A DNA stretch of 21,532 nt, taken from contig CAXNAA020000410.1 of NCBI GenBank assembly GCA_964200075.2, positions 1 through 21,532 of the forward strand, in the 5' to 3' direction. The position numbers and the translations under genes were made by a program. This DNA comes from Sphacelaria rigidula (taxonomy: Eukaryota > Phaeophyceae > Sphacelariales). Below the pieces are notes generated by a model that did no database searches, was not told the DNA's origin, and saw only the letters and a list, made by a program, of their open reading frames with translations. This document shows, piece after piece, positions 12,601 through 19,291 of this stretch. Positions within the stretch are counted from its first letter, which is position 1. Each line of letters opens with the position of its first letter.

Positions 12601-15600
12601 TTCTCATCCTTGACTCTGGTCATCAAACTGAGGATGGTTTTCGCGTAGTTGTACGTCATCTGTTCAGATGGCGCCCCGGAGTACTCTCCGTAGTTGGCCA
12701 GTTCCTGCAAGACGTCACGAGAAGTACATGATCAGGAGGCCGCATGATGTCATGTCAGCAATTAGTCATGATCAAGAGAGGAATCAATCCACTGACGCGG
12801 CATTTTGGGCCAGATATGAGTGACTTGTGGGGACCATCAATCTCTACAACTAGCCAGTGTGAAAGGAGGTAGCCCGGCTTTCGCTCACCTTCCCAAAACC
12901 GTAGTCCGATATAGTATCGGCGTACACCACAGAGGCCCCTCCCCCGGCCACCATGGTCCACACTCGGCCGCTGTGATTGAGGATCGTGAGCTTGAGGGAT
13001 GCGCCGGTGCTTCCATCGAGCTTCTTGATGTAAGCTTCCTCAGGGAACTCAGGACGACCTACGGGTGATATCGTGAATGGAAAGGAGAAGCGCAGCAGTC
13101 GAGGCCAACACCCCATTACGAGAACTTACTGTACAACGCATGTTCGAGACAGACAATGTGGAAACACTCAACGATGCTCCCATACCTCATACAAATTTGT
13201 TTATGGCACTGTTCATGACAACGGTGATTGAAAATGTGACGTTGCTCATGACCTTGTTCCATGACCAGACAGGTGTTCGTGTGAATGTGTACGTAGCATA
13301 TTCAAGAGAAGGCTCACCGAACGGGGCGGGGAAGTCGATTTCCCCCCACTTCTGACCGCAGAGGAATGATGCCGTCTCGTCGATCTTGGCCGCCATATCC
13401 AAAGGAGTAACGCGCCCATCCACAAATACGATAGGATTGATCTCCATATACACGAAGTTCAGGTCGATGTACAACTTGAACAGCGCTGACAGAAAGTTCG
13501 AAAGGGGATCCTGTCGGCTCGCGGGTACCTGTTGGCGCACGTGCATGGATAGTTCATCCAGAAGTGGGAGAATAAAAAACAAGAGTCGCACTTGTGCGTG
13601 TTGACGTCTGGATGAAAATTAGCATCGAACGATGACCATCACCGACGAAGGCATGGGTTCGAACCCGACCGCATCGTTTCTGTTTTCACCAGTTTCGTTT
13701 TTCGTTCGAAACATGGGACTTCATTCGTAAGTGAGGTTCTTGGGTTATCCCGTCATTCCGAGTTCAGCTGAAGACACTCCACATCTCACTCCTTGCCCAA
13801 CCCTCTCAGTCCCAGTCACCTGGCATAGCTTGTTGTGTCACGCGTGCTCTTCAGAAACACGTGGAGAATTCAAGCTCACAACTATTCAGGCTCGCCCTCT
13901 CCAGCGACATCGTTCACATCACACAAAATACGGAACGCTCATCCACGTGCGATCGGATAGTTGCCACGTTCCACGTCCAACACCATACCAAGATTCCTTC
14001 ATGGGCGGTGACATTTACACCCACGTCTTTGTAGGGATGTGACGGTTCACCTTTTGTAGCAACGCCTTCTTGATCGCCTCAGGTGTAGCTTCTTCCCCGA
14101 TCACGATCTGCAGTCGTAACCAGCAACAGGGCATAAGGAAAATAATAAAGGTTGTGAGACTATTTCTCAGGGATACTCTCCCCGCTCACATGCCTTCACA
14201 CTCTCCCAAGGCATGAAGTTGCAAGGTACAGGCATGCTGTTCCCGGCACGACCCGTAAGGATATTTAAACGTGTGTGCAACTTGTATGGTGGGAAACGCC
14301 ATCAGTGATGCATGCTTCAGCGCCGCCCGGCATGATTCAGTCACGTGCGCATTCAACAAAAAAAAAGTTGAGGATAACACCCGACCCTGGACCCATACCG
14401 CGAACGAACAATCTCTGAATGTCGTCTGCTGTGCCGCAAATAAGCACGAACTCCGCTCTGTCGCTCTCCATCCATTCGTAGCGGCATGAGCAAGTAGATT
14501 CGCAACCATGTCAGTCTGTAGTATTGAATATTCGAGTCTGTTTGGTGACTAGTGACGAGTCACGCCAAGGGCAGTAGGCTCTAGGGGGCACTTCAAGTCT
14601 TTCAGGCAGGTGATACAATTGCTGAAGAAGGCGCATGAAAAAATATCGCATTTCTACGCGGGTTTCAAGCACATTTTGAGCTCTTCAAAACATTTCAAGC
14701 TCCTTTGGAGCTCTTCGAAAAATAGCTTATTTGAGCCCGAAAACCCCATTTCAAGCTACACCTTAAACGCACTTACGGGGCTGAAGCCCACCTCGGACGG
14801 GGTCGAATGCCGGTTGCCCGGAGGCTCGACCAGACCGCCTCGCGGCAGCGATGTGGGGGTAGGCGCTCACGGCGTTGGGGAAGATTGGCTCAGGGCAGTG
14901 TAGGGATCATACGTACTTGAACTCTATCAAATTGGCGCAGTACGCGCGCCGAGCTACTCTGACGAGCTTTGGCTCTAGGGCCTATAACAGCAACAGTCCT
15001 GGGCGCAACTTCGACTGAAGGAGATACATGAACAGAATACCGGGTTGACTGGATAAGATGGGTCCGTGGTTCACCGCCCCAGCTTCGTCGCATGACAGAT
15101 TTCGCCCGAGTGGACACACACACTGGCCTCTGGCCAGCGGACGTGCGGTCACCATTTCTCATAATCTCTTCGCCGCCGCTTACACTACGGTGCCAGTACC
15201 CGTCGTGCGCAGACCAATTTACCATGTGCAAACTCTCATCAACCCACGATGCATGAAGTTTTGTACTCCTTGTACCGCACTTGGTCAAATCTCGTTGAAT
15301 CTCAAGTTCTTGAATGTCAACAGTATGCACAACAGTGTTTACTGCTGGTACTGCACGAACGACAGTTTGAACAGTAGTCTGTACTGTATGTCTCAACTAC
15401 ACGTTCGTCAAATATCACGGACATCCTCCTGTTGCAGACGGTACAGGACTGCACTGTTGTCTTCGTTGCACGTTCGTGAGACCATTTCCACATCCTCGTG
15501 TATGCAGACGCTACAGGACTGTGTTGACCGTCTTCTGTATGTTCGTCAAATCCTTTCGACTTTGTCCTGTGTGCTCAAGGCCTGTCTCAGCACTTATATT

Positions 15601-18600
15601 CCGATCGAAAAAATGGGGCGGTGGAATCGATCTGAGCGAAATTTTCTCATTTTGATGCAGTTGGGTGCAGATGGATCTTCAAGCCTTGGATCCAAGGAAG
15701 ATAAAATTCGTGAAACGGCACATGGTTACTCGTGTTCAGTGCAAACGATTATTGCCCTCAACTCACGAAAAAAAATTCTGGCGCTTCTTTGCAAGTCTTT
15801 CATGCCCCGTACACTGTCCATACCAAGTTAGATCCAACTTCTTACACTGACCGGCTCACTCGCCTCTCTTAATTCGGGTCGGTAGAAATTCGGAACAGTA
15901 TTTCGCAGGCCACTCGCCGGCCCACGAGTTGCTTTCGTGTATCGAAATTTTGTGTGGGCCCTCCCCAGGGCACTCTTGACAAAATTCAGTGGTTCAGTTT
16001 CTCCGATTCACTCCTTCACTGTTTGAGGGCGTTTTTAGTACGGTAAAGATCATTTTTCCACGAGAACGCCCCAACCTTCATGAAAAAAAAAAATGAAGGC
16101 CCATTTTTATTTTTTCGGCACACTTTCGTGGTTCTCCACGCCAACTTTCAGATCATAATTTTAAAAATTGAGCCGTAACATTGGGATGAGGCCCAGGAGC
16201 AACGTTCATGTCTCCTGCAAACTCACCAATGAGAACACGAAAAAATGAAAAACATAGAAAGGGTAACAAGCTGTTCATATTTCTGTTTTACACTAGCGGT
16301 TCACCACACGAAATTTCATGTAACTCTCAAAAACTGAGACGCTATATCCAGATTTAGATAATCTGGTGCCTCGGCTCGTAACATATTGATTTCAGTCTGG
16401 AAACTCATGTGCGCCATATTTCGGGATAGATCACCAACTAGGTGAAGGCGAGGGTATCGATCGTCCTCCCGTGCTCCAAAGATTGTCCACACCAAAATTC
16501 GTCATCCGCTGAGTGCATCGATCAGGGGGTTCATGGAGATTTAGTATGGACACCATCTCCGTCAGGTGTAGGAATTACTAGACATTAGGTTTAATCGGCG
16601 AGAAAATATGGGCCCAAACTTTCAAGCATATGAGCACCTTCCCCTTAGGTAGACCATTGATGCGATATGCGGATCACGGCCCAAATCGTCTGTGTCGACG
16701 AGATGCTGCGTTTAGATTGTAAATCCGTTTATCGGCTGGCCCAGCTCGTGCGGTACGCGCGTGATTGTACTCATCCTACGAGTCTGTCAGCTAAAATTGT
16801 ATCGAAACAAAGTCCTGATATCCGAGGGATAAGGCTGTGACTGATTCAAAACCAAAACAGCGGGGGAAGAAATATTTTACAGGAGCAGCAGGTTGATTGA
16901 TCGCCGGGCGGCCCAAGGTGATTGTTCTTACGCAGCACATATATTTTGGAGGCGGAGAGAGCGTCAGCAGGTTGATCTGCATTCCACAGCGGCACCGCGC
17001 TGGTCCTAACGCTCACGCCTTCGTGGGTGGAATGCAGCTTCCTGGGTTGGCGGTCAGAGGGTCGACACTTCGTTTCCATACGTTGTTGTCCGAGGACGAC
17101 TGTGACCAGTCTGCGGACAGAATGTCACAGATTTACTCCGCAGATCATACATTTTGGAGGTGATCCATACAGCACGTACCACATTTGGAACAGTTATTCT
17201 TCCCCGTCCGTTCATTTTCATCTCTCCAACCACATGCTGTAGGGAGCTACAACGACCGCCACGTTGTGATGTGGAATGGCCGTCATGAACGTACGACTTC
17301 ATCCGTGACACGGTGGGGGAGCGAAATACGTCACAGGCGATTCCGACGACTGCTGCCCACAAAACTTTACTGCTAGACGGGCAAACTAATGATGACGGAA
17401 ATACAGTCGGTATAAGGGTCGACATACGACGAGATATGGCTATTACTATAGTGCCATTAGGAACAAAGCGGCGTTTGCGACGGAACAAAGTTTCCAGCTG
17501 CTGGGGAGATAACGTACGGGTATGCAGGCCTCATCGGGAGATGCAGCGCGATGAAAGCGGATAAATGTCCAAGTCACACCTGAAGCCTGTCGGCCTTGGC
17601 GTCCACGTCCCCAACATCCACGCCACCGTCGTGGCAAAATAGAAACTCCTCTCCTTCACGGTTGGAATTGATGCACACGTAGTACTCGTCTGCCTGCTCG
17701 TGGGGCACGAAAGGCTCCACGATAAACGTGTCCAAAATGCCTTCGACCACCTCCACCTGTCGTGCCAAAGGAACCACTGCGGGAGCTCAACAGATGCCCA
17801 AATAACGTGCTGTACGCACGACAATGGGGTGACGGCTACGCTAGAGCGTGTTCACACTCAACATAGATAGAGGCGACGATGGCGAAAAGCGGGGATTGAA
17901 ACGGGCAAATTGCGTGCCCCGACGGACGAAGGCGGAGAATCAAATTGCCAAGTCGAACGTGCTGCTGATTGCTGGGCTGGGATGCACACCCGGAGTGGAA
18001 TTGCCACGCAGTCCATCTAATGCTAACCGCACCGTGCATGGGTGACCCTGCTGGAAATAGAGACGACGCACCCTCTCCATCAGATTACATTCCAACACAT
18101 ACCTCGCACCCCTGCATAACAATATACAGTGCGGGGATGTCTGAAACGCTCAACAGCACGGCTGCCAGGGCAAAGCGTGTACCGTAAACCGTGCCGTTCC
18201 CTCAGGGGAAATTAGTACGTGACGAACTGGACGTACCTTTTGAATCTTTCCCATACGCTCAGAAATCCATTCTTTAACCTCGGGCCAGGTTTTGTTGACA
18301 GCAAGAAGACCAGCTTTCCCCCGGCGCTTGATCAGCTGATCAGGCTTGACAACAAGCGGGGTCGACATGAGCCAAGAGTTCTCCTGCTCTAATTTAGCGT
18401 AGCCGATATCAGCTCCGCCCTGAAGCATATCATGCTTCACCTGCCACATCGGTCAAGGGCGACAGAGTGGTACACGTATCGCGGGCTTCACGTGAATCAG
18501 TTGCACGACATATTCCACGATACCTCTGCCGTGCCGTACTGAACAGCGGCACCTTCTTATGGTGAGGATTACATACAAAGCTCGACGTGACTCGTACCTA

Positions 18601-18833
18601 GTGCAAACAGCACAACGTACAGTAGCACTCTATTTGCTCATGCCGCTACGCATCCAGACCAAGCATGGACAACTTGTCCGTAGGTCGACCGGTGCTGTCA
18701 TCTGCTGCCATCCGCAAAAAACTCCTTTCAATACCTGGACACATCTGCTCTCGACGTCGTAGTCACCGTACTCGGAGATCCATTTCGAAACCAGGCGCTT
18801 GCCGTGGTATTCCCTGATTGCCTTAGCCGACAT
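3533..18833 (-). CDS. ACLY: ATP-citrate lyase, single-chain form (23 exons)
   Basis: ACLY converts citrate, CoA and ATP to acetyl-CoA, oxaloacetate, ADP and phosphate, normally in the cytosol. The minus strand carries 23 segments that align in order with animal ACLY from MSAKAI to the stop. Every intron is GT-AG and every junction keeps frame (3354 nt, 1117 residues; human 1101). Predicted parts: ATP-grasp about 1-250 ([32 protein letters not shown]), citrate-binding about 250-440 (IANFT at 351-355, [11 protein letters not shown]), linker about 444-505, CoA-binding/ligase about 510-830 with QFGHAGA (His780 matches human phospho-His760), and citryl-CoA lyase about 850-1117 (His920, His995, Asp1046 match human His900, His975, Asp1026). 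No transit peptide or peroxisomal tail is seen. The start codon has A at -3. The least certain boundary is the start of exon 10. No frameshift or internal stop occurs in the spliced model. Confidence 0.97.
3686..4657 (-). other. ACLY intron 22 (972 bp)
   Basis: Last intron, GTGCGC and GCGCAG ends. It holds no recognised element. Open frames on both strands here lack family motifs. Confidence 0.85.
4658..4762 (-). CDS. ACLY: ACLY exon 22 (residues 1033-1067)
   Basis: It reads [19 protein letters not shown], then [15 protein letters not shown]. Asp1046 matches the human catalytic Asp1026. The acceptor is TCGCAG and the donor GTGCGC, phase 0. Confidence 0.96.
5085..5276 (-). CDS. ACLY: ACLY exon 21 (residues 969-1032)
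   Basis: It contains [20 protein letters not shown]. His995 matches human catalytic His975. The acceptor is TGACAG and the donor GTGCGT, phase 0. Confidence 0.97.
5415..5573 (-). CDS. ACLY: ACLY exon 20 (residues 916-968)
   Basis: It begins [20 protein letters not shown]. His920 matches the human catalytic His900. [16 protein letters not shown] follows. The acceptor is ATCCAG and the donor GTGTGT, phase 0. Confidence 0.97.
5757..5883 (-). CDS. ACLY: ACLY exon 19 (residues 873-915)
   Basis: It reads [20 protein letters not shown], then [17 protein letters not shown]. The acceptor is TGGCAG and the donor GTGAGA, phase 0. It begins the citrate-synthase-like lyase domain. Confidence 0.95.
6183..6332 (-). 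CDS. ACLY: ACLY exon 18 (residues 823-872 plus 2 nt)
   Basis: It contains [20 protein letters not shown] and ISDDRGDEL, the junction between the ligase and citryl-CoA lyase parts. The acceptor is GAACAG and the donor GTCAGT. It enters with one base and leaves with two, both consistent with its neighbours. Confidence 0.96.
6491..6633 (-). CDS. ACLY: ACLY exon 17, phosphohistidine exon (residues 776-822 plus 2 nt)
   Basis: It opens [20 protein letters not shown]. His780 is the residue phosphorylated in the family (human His760). The acceptor is GCTCAG and the donor GTAAGT, phase 2. The glycine codon is completed in exon 18. Confidence 0.97.
6851..6982 (-). CDS. ACLY: ACLY exon 16 (residues 732-775)
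   Basis: It reads [16 protein letters not shown], then [15 protein letters not shown], directly before the phosphohistidine loop. The acceptor is GCTCAG and the donor GTGATA, phase 0. Confidence 0.96.
6983..8016 (-). other. ACLY intron 15 (1034 bp)
   Basis: GTAAGC and CTCAG ends. The only structure noted is a perfect 9-bp tandem duplication (CTGGTGGCT) at 7693-7710. No gene is recognised. Confidence 0.85.
8017..8199 (-). CDS. ACLY: ACLY exon 15 (residues 671-731)
   Basis: It encodes [20 protein letters not shown] and [18 protein letters not shown], signature motifs of the succinyl-CoA synthetase alpha-like ligase part. The acceptor is GTGTAG and the donor GTAAGC, phase 0. Confidence 0.97.
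8363..8461 (-). CDS. ACLY: ACLY exon 14 (residues 638-670)
   Basis: It reads [20 protein letters not shown], then NTGGMLDN, an almost invariant CoA/citryl-phosphate region. The acceptor is TCGCAG and the donor GTACGT, phase 0. Confidence 0.97.
8636..8854 (-). CDS. ACLY: ACLY exon 13 (residues 565-637)
   Basis: The longest coding exon. It carries [31 protein letters not shown] and [14 protein letters not shown] of the CoA-binding domain. The acceptor is GTTCAG and the donor GTACGA, phase 0. Confidence 0.96.
8855..10322 (-). other. ACLY intron 12 (1468 bp)
   Basis: The sequence lies between WGT of exon 12 and AETLIPV of exon 13, with GTGAGT and TTCAG ends. I see no repeat, RNA gene or protein motif that I recognise in it. 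Open frames on both strands here look random. Confidence 0.85.
10323..10427 (-). CDS. ACLY: ACLY exon 12 (residues 530-564)
   Basis: It reads [20 protein letters not shown], then the conserved FPFSGNH and KFYWGT. The acceptor is TGGCAG and the donor GTGAGT, phase 0. A 1468-bp intron follows. Confidence 0.94.
10687..10789 (-). CDS. ACLY: ACLY exon 11 (residues 495-529)
   Basis: After acceptor CCGCAG the first base completes a split Thr codon. The exon runs through the rest of the linker into [14 protein letters not shown], matching human TKAIVWGMQTRAVQ at the start of the CoA-binding domain. The donor is GTGTGT, phase 0. Confidence 0.93.
10943..11097 (-). CDS. ACLY: ACLY exon 10, linker (residues 444-494 plus 2 nt)
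   Basis: This is a hydrophilic, Ala/Pro/Ser-rich linker beginning [15 protein letters not shown]. The donor GTACGT at the end is strong and phase 2, and it matches exon 11. The start is uncertain. AAAAG before CGG keeps frame with exon 9, while the better-looking TTTTCAG (first exon base would be 11110) would shift frame unless another small exon lies in the preceding intron. Confidence 0.7.
11459..11608 (-). CDS. ACLY: ACLY exon 9 (residues 394-443)
   Basis: It reads [20 protein letters not shown], then [14 protein letters not shown], the end of the citrate-binding domain. The acceptor is TCTAG and the donor GTGAAC, phase 0. The last residues, near [10 protein letters not shown], enter the variable linker. 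Confidence 0.93.
12210..12359 (-). CDS. ACLY: ACLY exon 8, citrate site (residues 344-393)
   Basis: It carries [18 protein letters not shown] and [11 protein letters not shown]. Asn353/Thr355 and Arg386 correspond to the human citrate-contact residues Asn346/Thr348 and Arg379. The acceptor is TCTAG and the donor GTGAGG, phase 0. Confidence 0.96.
12594..12704 (-). CDS. ACLY: ACLY exon 7 (residues 307-343)
   Basis: It reads [18 protein letters not shown] and on to KTILSLMTR, nearly invariant in ACLY. The acceptor is TTGCAG and the donor GTGAAA, phase 0. Confidence 0.95.
12889..13058 (-). CDS. ACLY: ACLY exon 6 (residues 250-306)
   Basis: The acceptor is CCGTAG and the donor is GTGAGC. It encodes [14 protein letters not shown] and [18 protein letters not shown], the start of the citrate-binding (succinyl-CoA synthetase beta-like) domain. 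Confidence 0.95.
13318..13528 (-). CDS. ACLY: ACLY exon 5 (residues 180-249 plus 1 nt)
   Basis: It starts [17 protein letters not shown] after acceptor CAACAG, with a pyrimidine tract upstream. It contains YMEINPIVF and [10 protein letters not shown] of the ATP-grasp Mg/ATP site. The donor GTGAGC leaves phase 1, and the split glycine codon is completed by exon 6. Confidence 0.94.
14051..14107 (-). CDS. ACLY: ACLY exon 4, 57-nt small exon (residues 161-179)
   Basis: This 19-codon exon reads [19 protein letters not shown] and matches the human stretch around LVGVDEKLNPEDIKKHLL. The acceptor is CTGCAG and the donor is GTGAAC, phase 0. It bridges exons 3 and 5 without a gap, which supports it despite its size. 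It is too short for ordinary open-frame listing. Confidence 0.9.
14663..14756. repeat. 30-bp degenerate tandem repeat
   Basis: TTTCAAGC recurs at 14663, 14693 and 14749, and the first two units (14663-14692, 14693-14722) share the GAGCTCTTC core. The third copy is diverged and shortened. Read on the plus strand the period is ten codons ([20 protein letters not shown]), but no protein family is recognised. Confidence 0.75.
15396..15600. repeat. 69-bp degenerate tandem repeat
   Basis: GTTCGT recurs at exactly 69-bp spacing (15403, 15472, 15541). The first two units also share ACATCCTC, GCAGACG.TACAGGACTG and GTCTTC; the third is more diverged. An inverted, weaker copy seems to lie just upstream around 15310-15360 (GCACGAAC, ACAACAGTG). 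The unit is a multiple of three. Confidence 0.8.
17580..17756 (-). CDS. ACLY: ACLY exon 3 (residues 102-160)
   Basis: The acceptor is CGACAG and the donor is GTGTGA, phase 0. It contains [17 protein letters not shown] and [15 protein letters not shown], core ATP-grasp motifs. A 3472-bp intron follows. Confidence 0.96.
18237..18440 (-). CDS. ACLY: ACLY exon 2 (residues 34-101)
   Basis: The acceptor is GGCAG and the donor is GTACGT, phase 0 at both ends. It carries [17 protein letters not shown], the nucleotide-binding lysine/arginine region of the ATP-grasp fold. Confidence 0.96.
18735..18833 (-). CDS. ACLY: ACLY exon 1 (residues 1-33)
   Basis: It begins [18 protein letters not shown], nearly the same opening as animal ACLY, which fixes the start at 18833. 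It ends in CAG followed by GTATTG, phase 0. It encodes the first part of the ATP-grasp domain. Confidence 0.95.
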
Positions 18834-19159
18834 GTTGCTGCTCTGGGTTTATCTGGGATCTTTGCAGCGTTGCTCAGCACGCGTGAATACAGTCACGGTT
18901 GGCACGTCGCTGACAATAGGTTGTGTACGCGTAGGCGCTTGTGGATAAGTGGATAACTCTGACATCGCTTACCAGTAGGTCATCTCGCAGTGGCGTCATC
19001 GAGAAAACACGGAGGCGTTTTAAGTTTTACGCATCCTCCCATGGGACCCACCTGTACGTAACAGTCCCGTTCCGGATACCAGCTACCGGAACACTCGTTC
19101 GCTCGGCGTCTGTACGTCTAGTGGCAGGCAACAGTACCAGCGAGGGGAGGAGGAAAATT
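18834..19159. promoter_or_regulatory. Divergent intergenic region between ACLY and SNF5-like gene
   Basis: About 326 bp separate the ACLY start codon (minus strand) from the first in-frame ATG of the SNF5-like exon (plus strand). Both 5' ends must be driven from here if the SNF5-like start is right. I see no TATA box at a convincing position. An ACGTG core is present near 18903. The exact transcription starts cannot be read from the sequence. Confidence 0.45.
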
Positions 19160-19291
19160 ATGTCTACAGATACGTCCACGCAGGATATGTGGGATCTGAA
19201 ACGAGAGATGGTCATACCCATCACAATAGATGTAGAGATACAGGGTCTGCGAGTTTTAGACACACTTCTATGGGATTCGGAGCAACAACAG
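19160..19291 (+). CDS. SNF5: SNF5/SMARCB1-like chromatin-remodelling subunit, first recognised exon (partial gene)
   Basis: The plus strand encodes VIPITIDVEIQGLRVLDTLL, then WDSEQQQ. This follows the first SNF5 repeat pattern of human SMARCB1 and plant BSH (VPIRLDIEIDGQ...D.F.WN), a core subunit of SWI/SNF-type remodellers in the nucleus. The exon ends CAACAACAG with donor GTGAGT at 19292, phase 0. The first ATG close to the motif is at 19160, giving 16 residues before the first aligned residue, comparable to the short N-terminus of plant BSH. The frame is open upstream to 18941 without another ATG, so an upstream exon and an acceptor such as TCTACAG (ending 19169) are alternatives. The remainder of the SNF5 domain (DL-rich helix and second repeat) was sought up to 21532 and not recognised, so the gene is either interrupted by a long intron or broken. 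Confidence 0.7.

Larger units (their letters stand above)
14108..17579 (-). other. ACLY intron 3 (3472 bp), repeat-rich
   Basis: This is the largest intron. It holds a 30-bp minisatellite (14663-14756), a 69-bp degenerate repeat (15396-15600), an antisense open frame over that repeat (15058-15831), and an A/T-richer stretch around 15850-16800 that includes a short hairpin at 16075-16099. I see no ACLY exon inside, because exons 3 and 4 join without a missing conserved block. Its size and content suggest inserted, decayed mobile or satellite DNA. Confidence 0.85.
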
